NCBI RefSeq assembly: GCF_012726345.1 | Contig: NZ_PTXN01000005.1 | Location: 62,001-126,000, forward strand | Source: Marinomonas sp. UCMA 3892 | Lineage (GTDB): Bacteria; Pseudomonadota; Gammaproteobacteria; Pseudomonadales; Marinomonadaceae | Direction: 5' to 3' | Length of the DNA stretch: 64,000 bases | Part shown: positions 34,387 to 44,626 of the stretch, in pieces | Position numbering within the stretch: the stretch's first letter is position 1 | Layout: every line of letters begins with the position of its first letter | Translations under genes and position numbers: made by a program | The notes under the pieces: model-generated | Seen by the model: only the letters and a program-made list of their open reading frames with translations | Databases searched by the model: none | What the model was told of the DNA's origin: nothing

Positions 34387-36279
34387 ATGGGCATTCCTAC
34401 GCTTTTTTGGCTTCGCAATATTGGTATTGGCGGCAGGCTGTTTTTAGCCTTTGTGTTGATATCTTCTATCACGATTGTTGCTAGCGGTTTGGCGACAAAC
34501 ACATACCTACAGCTAAGCGATCGACTTCTTTTACTGAAGTATCAGGACATCCCAGGGCTAGATGCTGCGGCTCGATTAAACGATAAAAGCCGTCAAATCG
34601 TTGCTACGGCACCTATGCTCGTGACCAGTGATGCATCCATTTCTAGAGAAAAAACCATGAATGAACTGAGTGCCGCCATCAGTGATATGGATTCTCTCAT
34701 GCGCAACCTGCCGGACTACAACCGTTATTTTCTTGAGCTAATTACGCAAATTCAAAACAGCCTAACACTCTTAAATCAAAGTGTTGAACGCCGTGAGGTC
34801 ATAAGGCGCGAACTGGCCGCACAGTCATTACTAATTTTTCCTTTATTTCAGGATCTCATTTTTCAAGTGGATCAATTGGAGCGCTCAGCAGAATTAGAGC
34901 AAGTTATTAGTCGGCTGTATTACTTCTCAGGTTTAATAGAAAAAGTCAGTAATGATGCTTCTTTTAATGAGCTAGATTACACATTTTTGCGGCTTGAAAA
35001 GTTAGGCTATGAGATTGCCCAATACCTCACCTTATTGCCACAGGTGCCACTGCCATTACGTCAATCCTTGCTCGATTTACTCACCATGAGCTCTCGGCAA
35101 GGCGAGCTATTTCAACTCAAAAACGAAGAGCTGGACTTGCTCTACCAACAAAGTTTTCTGTTAGAAAACAGCCAGCAGCACATTCAACAGTTAGCGGCAC
35201 AAATCAATCAATATACGAATTATACCAATACCAGTATTCGCAGCTCTCTCGAAGGTGCCATCAAATCCATCAATAATAGTATTCGTAACATTCTATTGCT
35301 GTCTCTTATAAGCTTAAGCGTCGCTTGTGCTATTTCTTGGTTTTACGTACGTCGCAATGTATTACAACGCATCATTGAACTGCAAAAAAACATGCGTGCC
35401 ATTGCTAGCTCTCAATTGGATACCAAAATACGCATTGTTGGTCATGATGAAGTCTCTAGCATGGCCAGAGACTTACAATACTTCCAACAAACGGCGATAG
35501 AAGTAGAGAAAACCAATCAAGCTCTCGCCGCTGAAATAGAAGAAAGAGTCGCTGCCGAAGCGCAACTAAAAGCCGCACAAAATGAATTAGTCCAAGCAGG
35601 AAAACTCGCTGCATTAGGTCAACTTGGCGTGGGAATCACCCATGAAATAAACCAACCTTTGACCGCTATCGCCAGCCATTTGCATACGGCTGGGCGACAT
35701 ATGGAAAAAGGCCAAGTGGACAAGGCTCAAAATAGCTTAGATAAAATTGGCCTGTTACTCACAAAAATAGCGCGAATTACCAAGCACCTTAAAGCCTTCG
35801 CTCGCGTTGCCGGCACGGAACTTACACCTGTTTGTCTAGATGCCGTCATCCAAGATGCTATCGAGCTAATGTCCAGCCAGATTACCGACCAACATTGCAC
35901 ACTTAATTATAAAGCAAGCTCAGCGTCATTTTATGTACTCGCCGAACCAATTCGCCTAGAACAAGTCATGGTGAACTTAATTAGCAACGCTGTTGATGCC
36001 TTATCAAGTGCGTCGGTGAAACAGCTATCAATCAGGGTTTATGAACAAGACGACAAGATAATGATTGACGTACATGACACTGGAATAGGTATTGAGGAAG
36101 GTCAATTAGAACAAATTTTCGATCCGTTTTTTACTCAAAAAGAAGTTGGTCAAGGCCTCGGTCTAGGCTTATCAATAAGCTACAACATAGTTCAAGATTT
36201 TGGCGGCCAAATTAGAGTGTCATCAACACCAGAAGCAGGCAGCCGCTTTACCTTAGAATTAAAAAAGGCAGAAAAATAA
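34387..36279 (+). CDS. Sensor histidine kinase (DctB-like)
   Basis: 630-residue membrane kinase. Transmembrane segments lie near 14-36 and 300-322, flanking a large helical periplasmic sensor region; a HAMP-like segment and short coiled coil follow. The H-box is AALGQLGVGITHEINQPLTAIA with H419, and the ATPase domain has N-box NLISNAVDAL, D-x-G-x-G in DVHDTGIGI and the final GLGLGLSIS glycine box. The response regulator starts on the base after its stop. Target signal is unknown; the adjacent transporter suggests phosphonate- or phosphite-type ligand sensing. Confidence 0.9.
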   Translation: MGIPTLFWLRNIGIGGRLFLAFVLISSITIVASGLATNTYLQLSDRLLLLKYQDIPGLDAAARLNDKSRQIVATAPMLVTSDASISREKTMNELSAAISDMDSLMRNLPDYNRYFLELITQIQNSLTLLNQSVERREVIRRELAAQSLLIFPLFQDLIFQVDQLERSAELEQVISRLYYFSGLIEKVSNDASFNELDYTFLRLEKLGYEIAQYLTLLPQVPLPLRQSLLDLLTMSSRQGELFQLKNEELDLLYQQSFLLENSQQHIQQLAAQINQYTNYTNTSIRSSLEGAIKSINNSIRNILLLSLISLSVACAISWFYVRRNVLQRIIELQKNMRAIASSQLDTKIRIVGHDEVSSMARDLQYFQQTAIEVEKTNQALAAEIEERVAAEAQLKAAQNELVQAGKLAALGQLGVGITHEINQPLTAIASHLHTAGRHMEKGQVDKAQNSLDKIGLLLTKIARITKHLKAFARVAGTELTPVCLDAVIQDAIELMSSQITDQHCTLNYKASSASFYVLAEPIRLEQVMVNLISNAVDALSSASVKQLSIRVYEQDDKIMIDVHDTGIGIEEGQLEQIFDPFFTQKEVGQGLGLGLSISYNIVQDFGGQIRVSSTPEAGSRFTLELKKAEK

Positions 36280-37647
36280 ATGCTTAATACAATAAAAATA
36301 ATCATTATCGACGATGATCAAACCATCATTGAAGCATTGACCGAAATGCTTGAACTCGAAGGTTTTCAAATAGAAAGTCATAGCAGAGCAGACAAAGCCA
36401 TTGCTTTACTCGATAAAAATAGTGCGGCGGTGATACTTAGCGATGTCAGAATGCCCAAAATGGATGGAATGAATTTACTGGCTCGCCTGCAACAATTAGA
36501 CAATGAATTGCCTGTCATCTTAATGAGCGGCCATGGCGATATTCCTATGGCTATCGAAGCGATGAAAGAAGGCGCATACGACTTCCTAGAAAAACCCTTA
36601 CAACCTGCTCAACTGATTAATCAGTTACAACGCGCCGCTGAAAAAAGACAACTGGTTCTAGAAAACCGAAAACTAAAGCAAAACCTAGCCCAACAAACAG
36701 GCTTAGAAGCCTTTATAATTGGCGAATCGGCTGCCATAAAGAATATACGCCAACACATCTCCTCTTTGGCACAAGCTAACGTCGACACCATTATTTATGG
36801 CGAAACAGGCAGTGGCAAAGACGTGGTTGCCAGAGCTTTGCATCAATTCAGCCTACGCAATAAAGGCCGATTCATTGCAATTAACTGTGGCGGCATTAGC
36901 GAAAGCTTGATTGAAAGTGAACTTTTTGGCCATGAAGCAGGCTCCTTTACTGGCGCCAATAAACGTCATATTGGCAAGATTGAAGCGGCCAATGGCGGCA
37001 CGCTATTTTTAGATGAAATAGAAACCATGCCACTGCCGGTACAAATAAAACTATTGCGCGTGCTACAAGACAGAACCATTGAACGAGTTGGCAGCACCAT
37101 GCCAATTCCCGTCGAGCTCACAGTTATTGCCGCCAGTAAAGACAACCTTGCACAACTAGGTGATGAAGGAAAATTCCGTAAAGACTTATTCTATCGGCTC
37201 AACGTTGCCAGCCTGACCATTCCCCCACTTAGAGATCGACCAGAAGATATTCTGCCACTATTCCATCATTATGCACGAAAAGCCGCTGAGCATTTTTCTA
37301 GAGAATTACCCAGCATCACGCCTTCATATTTAGATTATTTGATCCAGCATCAATGGCCAGGCAACGTTCGAGAGCTAAAAAATTCAGCGGATCGATTTGT
37401 ACTTGGCATTAGCGAAAATTCCCTCGCGTCGATTAAGCGCGAAGACGACATAAATGGCAGCTATGAAGAGCGCATGGATCAATTCGAACGTCACATCATT
37501 GAAGAAGGACTAAGAGCCACAAATGGCCTATTAAATGAAGCTGCAGAGCTACTTGATATGTCGCGCAAGACGCTGTATCGGAAGATGAAAAAGCACCATC
37601 TAGACAAAGAGCAATTTAAAACACCAGAAGACGAAGGACAAGAATGA
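36280..37647 (+). CDS. Sigma54-dependent response regulator (DctD/NtrC family)
   Basis: 455 residues. The receiver domain carries the acidic pair at residues 11-13 and phosphorylation site D55 (ILSDVRMPKMDG). The AAA+ domain has Walker A GETGSGKD and the sigma54 contact loop as GSFTGAN (Ser replacing Ala in the usual GAFTGA). A Fis-type HTH is at the C-terminus (LLNEAAELLDMSRKTLYRKM). It is coupled to the kinase gene and faces a perfect -24/-12 promoter about 100 bases downstream, before phnD. Confidence 0.93.
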   Translation: MLNTIKIIIIDDDQTIIEALTEMLELEGFQIESHSRADKAIALLDKNSAAVILSDVRMPKMDGMNLLARLQQLDNELPVILMSGHGDIPMAIEAMKEGAYDFLEKPLQPAQLINQLQRAAEKRQLVLENRKLKQNLAQQTGLEAFIIGESAAIKNIRQHISSLAQANVDTIIYGETGSGKDVVARALHQFSLRNKGRFIAINCGGISESLIESELFGHEAGSFTGANKRHIGKIEAANGGTLFLDEIETMPLPVQIKLLRVLQDRTIERVGSTMPIPVELTVIAASKDNLAQLGDEGKFRKDLFYRLNVASLTIPPLRDRPEDILPLFHHYARKAAEHFSRELPSITPSYLDYLIQHQWPGNVRELKNSADRFVLGISENSLASIKREDDINGSYEERMDQFERHIIEEGLRATNGLLNEAAELLDMSRKTLYRKMKKHHLDKEQFKTPEDEGQE

Positions 37648-37747
37648 CCCATTACCTAGTTTAACATGAGACTAAATCGTCCCAAAAAATATGGCCATTT
37701 TATAAAGAGTAATATTAAGCATTTGTTTTTAAAGGATTTATTAACAT

Positions 37748-37763
37748 TGGCATCAGCCTTGCT
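37748..37763 (+). promoter_or_regulatory. Sigma54 (-24/-12) promoter of the Phn-type transporter
   Basis: TGGCAT-cagcc-TTGCT matches the TGGCAC-N5-TTGCA consensus at all the essential GG and GC positions with exact spacing. It lies about 100 bases before phnD and just after the regulator gene, so the transporter is probably the regulon of this two-component system. Confidence 0.85.
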
Positions 37764-37865
37764 CTAGATGAGTCAATCCTTCTCCTATGTAGGATTGAAC
37801 CATCTCCGACAACGGAACCTCCCGACCGGTGATAACAATAAAAATACATCACGAGGAAAATAATA

Positions 37866-38909
37866 ATGCCTATTAAATTATTAACGGGTTTAGTGCTCTC
37901 AAGTTCATTGCTATTCGGTGCAAGCGCCGCTCTAGCCGATGATTGCAGCTATCGTGGCGTTCTGGACGATAAGTTCTGTGACGAAAACTACGACCTTGTT
38001 GCCGACCTACCAAAAGACCCAAGCCAATGGCGCGACCCAAGCACTCTAGTCTTCACTTACACACCGGTAGAAGACCCTGCGGTTTATAAAGACGCATTCA
38101 GTGATTTCCAAAAATACCTCAGTGAAGTGACTGGCAAAAAAGTGGTGTATTACACAGTCCACTCAAATGCGGCAGAAGTCGAAGCATTGCGTTCTGGTCG
38201 ATTGCACATTGCTGGCTTCTCTACTGGCCCAACGGGCTATGCTGTTAACCTAGGCGGTTTAGTTCCAATCGCCGTAAAGGGTACAGAAGAAGAATTTCAA
38301 GGTTACAACCTAATTACCATAGTTCGCAAAGACAGCAGCATTACTAAAATGGCAGACTTAAAAGGCAAAGTAGTTGCTCATACATCTGCGTCATCAAACT
38401 CAGGCAACTTAGCACCTCGCGCTATTTTTCCGGCATTGGGTTTAACGCCTGATAAAGACTATGAAGTAAAATACTCAGGTAAGCACGATCAATCGGTCAT
38501 GGGGGTTCTATCTGGTGACTATGATGCAGCACCAGTTGCCTCAGATGTTTTCAAACGCATGGTTGATGCGAAACGCGTGAGCAAAGATGATTTCCGTATC
38601 ATCTATACTAGCCCTCGCTTCCCAACCTCGTCCTTTGGCTACGCTTATGACCTCAATCCAGAGCTAGTTGAGAAAATCAAAAAAGCCTTTTTCACTTTCC
38701 GTTTCCCACCAGAAATGCAAAAAACTTTCGGTGGTGCTGATCGTTTCTTCCCAGTGACATATAAAGAAGATTGGCAAGTTATTCGCGATATCGCCCACTC
38801 ATCAGGTACCGCTTACACCAAAGCTGGACTTAAACAGCTAGCGGAAGCTGACGCTGCTAAAGCCGCTGCAGACAAGCGTAAAAAAGAAGCTGCTAGTAAA
38901 AGCCAATAA
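37866..38909 (+). CDS. phnD: Phosphonate/phosphite-type periplasmic binding protein (PhnD-like)
   Basis: 347 residues with a Sec signal ending ASAALADD. The mature fold is the PhnD/PtxB family: LVFTYTPVEDPAVYKDAFSDFQKYLSEVTGKKV, then LRSGRLHIAGFSTGPTGYAVN, and MADLKGKVVAHTSASSNSGNLAPRA in the ligand cleft. The C-terminal tail is Ala/Lys-rich and probably unstructured. It is the first gene of a four-gene operon. No C-P lyase, phosphonatase or phosphite dehydrogenase is in the window, so the ligand may be a phosphonate, phosphite or something else. Confidence 0.88.
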   Translation: MPIKLLTGLVLSSSLLFGASAALADDCSYRGVLDDKFCDENYDLVADLPKDPSQWRDPSTLVFTYTPVEDPAVYKDAFSDFQKYLSEVTGKKVVYYTVHSNAAEVEALRSGRLHIAGFSTGPTGYAVNLGGLVPIAVKGTEEEFQGYNLITIVRKDSSITKMADLKGKVVAHTSASSNSGNLAPRAIFPALGLTPDKDYEVKYSGKHDQSVMGVLSGDYDAAPVASDVFKRMVDAKRVSKDDFRIIYTSPRFPTSSFGYAYDLNPELVEKIKKAFFTFRFPPEMQKTFGGADRFFPVTYKEDWQVIRDIAHSSGTAYTKAGLKQLAEADAAKAAADKRKKEAASKSQ

Positions 38910-38961
38910 GCAGTTATTTCTAATCGTCTAATTCGTTTAAAAAGACTTATTTTTAAAAATA

Positions 38962-38989
38962 CCAACAGCCTGAGCCATCAGGTTGTTGG
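38962..38989 (+). repeat. Stem-loop between phnD and phnC
   Basis: CCAACAGCCTGA-gcca-TCAGGTTGTTGG forms a 12-base stem with one G-U pair and no T run after it. Such structures after a binding-protein gene usually stabilise its mRNA and lower downstream expression. Confidence 0.7.
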
Positions 38990-39014
38990 ACCTCTTCGCC
39001 TGTAGGAAATCATC

Positions 39015-39800
39015 ATGTCTGTCACTCAAAACACAGCAGAGCATTCAAACTTTCTAGAAATTCGAAATTTAAAAAAAGAATACACAGCAGGAAATCCCAT
39101 TTTAAAAGGGATAGATATTAACATCACAGAGCCCGGCATCGTCGCCATTATAGGACCCTCAGGGACAGGTAAAAGTACCCTACTGCGTTGTATTAACCGC
39201 TTAATTGATCCTACAGATGGGCAAATTTTATTTGATGATGCTGACCTTTGCTTAGCCAAAGGAGCTCAACTGCGCAAGCTACGCCGACAAGTTGGCATGG
39301 TGTTCCAAGAATACAACCTTGTTGAACGCTTAACCGTTATTGAAAACGTCTTAACAGGCCGTCTAGGTTACATGTCTGCATGGCAAGCTTGGCGCAGAAA
39401 GTTCAGCCAAGAAGACATTAATACTGCATTTGAATTATTAGACGCTGTGGGCTTAACCGAACATGCAAAAAAACGCGCCGATAGCCTTTCTGGTGGCCAA
39501 CGCCAGCGTGTGGGCATCGCTAGAGCTGTAATGCAAAACCCACGCATTCTATTGGCTGACGAACCAACCTCTTCTCTCGACCCAAAAACCGCGGTGGAAA
39601 TCATGGAGCTACTTGAACGCTTCTCTGCAGAAAAGAACATTCCAGCCTTGGTCAATATTCATGACGTAAAACTGGCCAGTCGTTTTGCTAAACGTATGAT
39701 CGGCATGAGCAATGGCGTTGTGGTTTACGACGGCCCACCAGAAGGCATTACCGACGAGCACCTAAAACAAATTTATGGAGGTGAATCATGGCTGGTATAA
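39015..39800 (+). CDS. phnC: Phosphonate-type ABC transporter ATPase (PhnC-like)
   Basis: 261-residue ATPase. Walker A is GPSGTGKST; the Q-loop is [23 protein letters not shown], a phrase typical of PhnC; signature [15 protein letters not shown] and Walker [14 protein letters not shown] follow. Its 3' end overlaps the first permease gene by 13 bases. It couples ATP hydrolysis to import by the two PhnE-type permeases. Confidence 0.92.
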   Translation: MSVTQNTAEHSNFLEIRNLKKEYTAGNPILKGIDINITEPGIVAIIGPSGTGKSTLLRCINRLIDPTDGQILFDDADLCLAKGAQLRKLRRQVGMVFQEYNLVERLTVIENVLTGRLGYMSAWQAWRRKFSQEDINTAFELLDAVGLTEHAKKRADSLSGGQRQRVGIARAVMQNPRILLADEPTSSLDPKTAVEIMELLERFSAEKNIPALVNIHDVKLASRFAKRMIGMSNGVVVYDGPPEGITDEHLKQIYGGESWLV

Positions 39801-40582
39801 ATTCTTCACAAAATAGAGAAAATCCATTCAAGCAGAACTGGTTTGTTACTGCAATTTGGCTGCTAGTCATCTGTTATGTGGTTTATTCTTTTAATGCGAT
39901 GGGTCTAAGTTGGGAACGTTTTAACGAAGGCTTAGGCCACGCCAGTAACCTACTAGGTCGCATGGTTCCGCCTAACTTTAGTCGCTGGTCTTTGCTAATG
40001 AGCGGACTGATTGAAAGCCTTGAAATTGCAGTTATTTCAAGTATTTGCGGAATTTTTATTTCATTGTTTCTAGGGTTATTTGCTGCTCGTAATATGATGC
40101 CAAGCTGGATCAGTACACCAGTGAGAACACTTATCGCACTTTGCCGTACTTTTCATCCTGTGATCATTGCGATCTTGTTTGTTAAGAGTGTGGGATTTGG
40201 CGCTTTGGCAGGGATTTTAACTCTGGTTGTCGCATCGGTTGGCTTTATCGCCAAACTCTTTGCTGAAGCCATAGAAGAAATTTCTCTTAAGCAAGTCGAA
40301 GCAATCCGCGCCACTGGCGCTGGCTTTACTAGCATCATTTTATTTTCCGTTATGCCACAGGTGTTTTCTCGCTTTATTGGCTTCTCCACATATCAGCTCG
40401 ACTCTAACTTGCGTAACTCCACCATGGTGGGGATTGTCGGCGCGGGCGGTTTAGGCGGTACATTATTCTCTGCGTTCCAGCGCTTTGATTACGATTTTGT
40501 CGCGGCCATCCTAATCATCATTATCGCTCTAATCATGTTTGGTGAGTTTCTATCAAACATCGTTCGAAGCATTTTTCGCTAG
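39788..40582 (+). CDS. phnE: Phosphonate-type ABC permease (PhnE-like, first copy)
   Basis: 264-residue inner-membrane permease with about six hydrophobic segments. The EAA loop that contacts the ATPase is [20 protein letters not shown], and the late [18 protein letters not shown] is characteristic of PhnE. GGAGGTG precedes the ATG inside phnC. It pairs with the next permease, since PhnCDE systems often carry two PhnE proteins. Confidence 0.9.
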   Translation: MAGINSSQNRENPFKQNWFVTAIWLLVICYVVYSFNAMGLSWERFNEGLGHASNLLGRMVPPNFSRWSLLMSGLIESLEIAVISSICGIFISLFLGLFAARNMMPSWISTPVRTLIALCRTFHPVIIAILFVKSVGFGALAGILTLVVASVGFIAKLFAEAIEEISLKQVEAIRATGAGFTSIILFSVMPQVFSRFIGFSTYQLDSNLRNSTMVGIVGAGGLGGTLFSAFQRFDYDFVAAILIIIIALIMFGEFLSNIVRSIFR

Positions 40583-40604
40583 TTTGACCTAGGAGCCTAT
40601 TTTT

Positions 40605-41402
40605 ATGAACACAATAGACCATCACTGGCAGCGTTTTACGCTAAAACAAAAGCTATCTCGTTATGCTGTTTATCTTGTTCTCGTTATAGCGTTTGTACAA
40701 TCCATTCAATCCGTCGAAGTCATCCCTGAGTTCTTACTGGATGCACCAGAACAAATGGCAGACATGTTCTCCCGTATGTGGCCCATTGATTTCGCGTACT
40801 ATCCGATTGCAGTACACGACGCTATGATTGAAACACTAAATATCGCTACGTTAGGTACGCTCATTACATTAATTTTTGCGATTCCTTTAGCTTTAATGAA
40901 TGCCAGCAACATTGTTAATTCGGTTTGGTGTCATTGGATATCTCGATTTTTCCTAGTGTCTTCTCGCTCGGTAAACTCACTGGTTTGGGCATTACTTTTT
41001 GTCTCTATCTTTGGCCCAGGCGTGATCGCTGGTGTCTTAGCAATTGCCTTCCGCTCTATCGGCTTTGTCGGCAAACTACTTGGCGAGGCAATCGAAGAAG
41101 TAAATATGGGGTCTATTGAAGCACTTAAAGCCACTGGCGCGTCTTGGATGTCTATTTTGCTGAAAGGCTATTGGCCTCAGGTACTACCTGCTTTCTTTAG
41201 TATCGTATTGTTTCGTTGGGACATTAATGTCCGAGAATCTGCTGTGCTAGGTTTGGTAGGAGCTGGCGGTATCGGCGTAGTGCTTGATGATTCGATGAAT
41301 CTATTCCAATGGGATCGGGTTGCTATGTCCCTATTAGCTATTTTTATCATCGTTATTTTGGCTGAAATAGTCGTAATAAATATTCGTAAACGCTTAATCT
41401 AA
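40605..41402 (+). CDS. phnE: Phosphonate-type ABC permease (PhnE-like, second copy)
   Basis: 265-residue permease, a paralogue of the preceding gene. EAA loop EAIEEVNMGSIEALKATGAS and late DINVRESAVLGLVGAGGIG match PhnE. It has AGGAG before its start, is 22 bases after the first copy and is the last gene of the operon. The two probably form a heterodimeric channel. Confidence 0.9.
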   Translation: MNTIDHHWQRFTLKQKLSRYAVYLVLVIAFVQSIQSVEVIPEFLLDAPEQMADMFSRMWPIDFAYYPIAVHDAMIETLNIATLGTLITLIFAIPLALMNASNIVNSVWCHWISRFFLVSSRSVNSLVWALLFVSIFGPGVIAGVLAIAFRSIGFVGKLLGEAIEEVNMGSIEALKATGASWMSILLKGYWPQVLPAFFSIVLFRWDINVRESAVLGLVGAGGIGVVLDDSMNLFQWDRVAMSLLAIFIIVILAEIVVINIRKRLI

Positions 41403-41445
41403 ACTCACTATCTAGTATCATTATTTAATCTAAGTATTTCATCAT

Positions 41446-41475
41446 AAAAAAGGAGCCGAAATTGGCTCCTTTTTC
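41446..41475. terminator. Bidirectional terminator between phnE and the RND gene
   Basis: GGAGCC-gaaatt-GGCTCC with five A residues on the left and five T residues on the right; works for both convergent operons. Confidence 0.88.
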
Positions 41476-41494
41476 ATTCATCCCCTTTTACGAA

Positions 41495-44400
41495 TCACTC
41501 AGTGTTTTCGTTACTAGATAAAGCCTCAGGACGTTTTGGGAAAATACGACGGACGACTACAAAGAATAAAGGTACGAAGAAAACCGCCAATACCGTAGCG
41601 GTTAATGTACCGCCCACGATACCAGAACCAATCGAGATTCGGCTGTTCGCACCAGCACCGGAAGAAAGTGCCAATGGTAACGTACCCACCATGAACGCCA
41701 TAGACGTCATGATGATAGGTCGTAAACGCAGACGTGCAGCTTGAGCTGCAGCATCCCAGACATTCAAACCTCGGCGATAAGCAGCCTCAGCAAACTCAAC
41801 AATCAAGATAGCATTTTTCGACGAAAGACCAATGGTTGTCAATAAGGCAACTTGGAAGTAAACGTCGTTTTCTAGACCGCGTAAATGCGCCGCCGCCGCC
41901 GAACCAATTACCCCAAGAGGAATAACCAAGATAACAGAAAATGGCACTGTCCAGCTTTCATATAAGGCAGCCAAACATAAGAACACCACCAAAATAGAAA
42001 TTGCATAAAGGATCTGTGTTTGACCACTTGATAGGCGTTCTTGATACGACAAACCACTCCAAGAGCCAGTAACACCGCCTGGCAAAGCATCAGCTATATT
42101 TTGTAATTCATCCATGGCAGCCCCAGAACTTACACCTGGGGCACCAGAACCCTGAATCTCATAAGAAGCCAAGCCATTAAAACGAGTTAAGCTTTTCGGT
42201 CCATACGTCCATTCACTCTTAGCAAAAGCAGAAAATGGCGTCATCGTATTATCATTACCGCGCACATACCAATGTTGTAGATCTTCAGGAGAAGAGCGAT
42301 ATTGAGCTTCGCCTTGCATATAAACCGTTTTAACGCGGCCACGGTCGATGAAGTCATTAATATAAGATCCTGCCCAAGCACTGCTCAAAGTCGAGCTGAT
42401 ATCTGACATAGACAAGCCCAAAGCTGATGCTTTTTCTTGGTCTATATCGATATGTAATTGTGGAGCTTCTGAATCCGAGCCTAAACGAACCCCAGTTAGC
42501 AACTGACTTGTATTGGCATTTTGCAGCAAGGCATTACGCATTTCGAGTAACGTTGCACGATCTGTATTCCCTGATGCTTGAAGCTGGAAAGTAAAGCCAT
42601 TACTCTGACCCAGACCTTGAATAGATGGCGGTATCAAAGAAAAAATTCTTGCATCACGAATTCCCGCAAAAGCACCATATGAACGACCAACAATCGCACT
42701 CGCACTATTAGCAGGACCAACACGCTTACTCCAGTCTTTTAAGGCAACAAACGCCATACCAGCATTTTGCCCGCTACCCATGAAGTTAAAACCTGAAATG
42801 GTAAAAATATCTTCAACATTATCTTTTTCTTGATTCATGAAGTAACTTTCTACGTCACGCATTACCTTATCTGTGCGTGACATAGCAGCACCTTCAGGCA
42901 GAGACACCATAACCATCACTCGGCCTTGGTCTTCTGTTGGCAAGAATCCTGACGGCAATGTCACCATCAAACCAGCTAGACCAGCAACAATAACACCATA
43001 GCCTAGCATCCAACGAACCGGTTTCTTAATAATGCTACTAACACTACCAAAATATTTATCCGTAGCGCGATCGAAATTACGATTAAACCAACCACCCAAG
43101 CCTTTATTATTACCACCATGATTCGCTTTTAGCAGAGTCGCACAAAGCGCTGGCGTTAATGTCAATGCAACGATTACAGACAAAGTCATAGACGCTACGA
43201 TGGTAATAGAAAATTGACGGTAAATAACACCTGTTGAACCACTGAAGAAAGCCATTGGTAAAAACACCGCTGACAAAACAACCGCAATACCCACTAAGGC
43301 GCTGGTAATTTCTTTCATGGATTTGATTGTTGCCTCTTTTGGAGACAACTTATCTTCTTCCATAACCCGCTCTACGTTTTCCACCACTACGATGGCATCA
43401 TCAACTAGCAGACCAATGGACAACACAACACCAAACATGGTTAAGGTATTTATCGAGAAACCAAATATCTCCAATACACCAAACGTACCTAAAAGCACAA
43501 CAGGAACAGCAATCGCAGGAATTAACGTTGCGCGCCAATTCTGCAAAAAGATGAACATGACGATAACAACCAAGACGATGGCTTCAAAAAGGGTTTTCAC
43601 TACCTCTTCAATTGATATGCGTATAAAAGCGGTATTATCTACAGGAAAGGAGAGTTTATAGCCATCAGGTAGGGTTGAAGATAGTCCATTCAATACTTTC
43701 TTAACGGCTTCAGATGTTGATAGCGCATTAGCTCCAGGAGCTAGCATAACAGCCATGCCTGAGGCTGGGTGACCATTCAAACGTGGAATGTACCCGTAAG
43801 ACTCACTACCCAACTCAACCTTCGCCACATCGCTCAAACGAACCGTCGCGCCGCTGTCATCGTATGCCAAGATAATGTCTCTAAACTGCTCTGCTGTCTG
43901 TAATTTAGACTGAGCAGTTACCGTCACATTCAACTCTTGACCCTTTATTATTGGGTAAGCACCTAAGCTACCAGCTGCCACTTGGGTATTTTGAGCATTG
44001 ATAGCAGAAGATACGTTAGAAGGCATTAATTTATATGACGCAAGCTTCAATGGATCTAACCATATACGCATAGCGTACTCTGCGCCAAACACCTGAATAC
44101 TACCTACCCCATCAACGCGAGAAACAGGGTCTTGCACACTAGAAACGAGAAAGTCGGAAATATCGTTTGCAGTATCCGTATCCGTTTCATCATAAATAGC
44201 CGCAACCATTAAGAAATCAGAATTCGACTTTCTAACAGTCACGCCATTTCTCTGTACTGATTCAGGTAAATTAGAGGTAATTTGTTGAATCTTATTTTGA
44301 ACCTGCACTTGCGCAATATCAGCATCCGTACCCTGTTCGAAGGTTACATTGATGCTGGTACGACCACTTGAACTACTTGATGATGAGAAATACAACAAGC

Positions 44401-44623
44401 CGTCTAAACCAGTCAGTTGTTGCTCTAATATTTGCGTAACGCTGTTCTCAACCGTTTCAGCAGAAGCACCAGAATACGTAGCAGAAATACTGATAGTAGG
44501 CGGCGCCACATTAGGGTATTGGGATATTGGCAAATTCAATATCGATGCCAAACCAGCTAGCATGATGGCGATAGAAATCACCCACGCAAAAACCGGACGA
44601 TTTATAAAAAAATGAGCTAGCAT
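41495..44623 (-). CDS. RND multidrug efflux inner-membrane pump (MexB/AcrB-like)
   Basis: 1042-residue proton-driven transporter of the HAE1 class. The N-terminus MLAHFFINRPVFAWVISIAIML is typical; the TM4 motif GLLVDDAIVVVENVERVM contains the two aspartates of proton relay; porter domain repeats and C-terminal twelve-TM layout are complete. A poly-serine stretch replaces the usual SSTSDSSG near residue 81. It follows the adaptor gene by three bases. No outer-membrane TolC/OprM partner lies in the operon, so a TolC elsewhere must serve. Confidence 0.93.
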   Translation of the reverse strand: MLAHFFINRPVFAWVISIAIMLAGLASILNLPISQYPNVAPPTISISATYSGASAETVENSVTQILEQQLTGLDGLLYFSSSSSSSGRTSINVTFEQGTDADIAQVQVQNKIQQITSNLPESVQRNGVTVRKSNSDFLMVAAIYDETDTDTANDISDFLVSSVQDPVSRVDGVGSIQVFGAEYAMRIWLDPLKLASYKLMPSNVSSAINAQNTQVAAGSLGAYPIIKGQELNVTVTAQSKLQTAEQFRDIILAYDDSGATVRLSDVAKVELGSESYGYIPRLNGHPASGMAVMLAPGANALSTSEAVKKVLNGLSSTLPDGYKLSFPVDNTAFIRISIEEVVKTLFEAIVLVVIVMFIFLQNWRATLIPAIAVPVVLLGTFGVLEIFGFSINTLTMFGVVLSIGLLVDDAIVVVENVERVMEEDKLSPKEATIKSMKEITSALVGIAVVLSAVFLPMAFFSGSTGVIYRQFSITIVASMTLSVIVALTLTPALCATLLKANHGGNNKGLGGWFNRNFDRATDKYFGSVSSIIKKPVRWMLGYGVIVAGLAGLMVTLPSGFLPTEDQGRVMVMVSLPEGAAMSRTDKVMRDVESYFMNQEKDNVEDIFTISGFNFMGSGQNAGMAFVALKDWSKRVGPANSASAIVGRSYGAFAGIRDARIFSLIPPSIQGLGQSNGFTFQLQASGNTDRATLLEMRNALLQNANTSQLLTGVRLGSDSEAPQLHIDIDQEKASALGLSMSDISSTLSSAWAGSYINDFIDRGRVKTVYMQGEAQYRSSPEDLQHWYVRGNDNTMTPFSAFAKSEWTYGPKSLTRFNGLASYEIQGSGAPGVSSGAAMDELQNIADALPGGVTGSWSGLSYQERLSSGQTQILYAISILVVFLCLAALYESWTVPFSVILVIPLGVIGSAAAAHLRGLENDVYFQVALLTTIGLSSKNAILIVEFAEAAYRRGLNVWDAAAQAARLRLRPIIMTSMAFMVGTLPLALSSGAGANSRISIGSGIVGGTLTATVLAVFFVPLFFVVVRRIFPKRPEALSSNENTE

Positions 44624-44626
44624 AAA

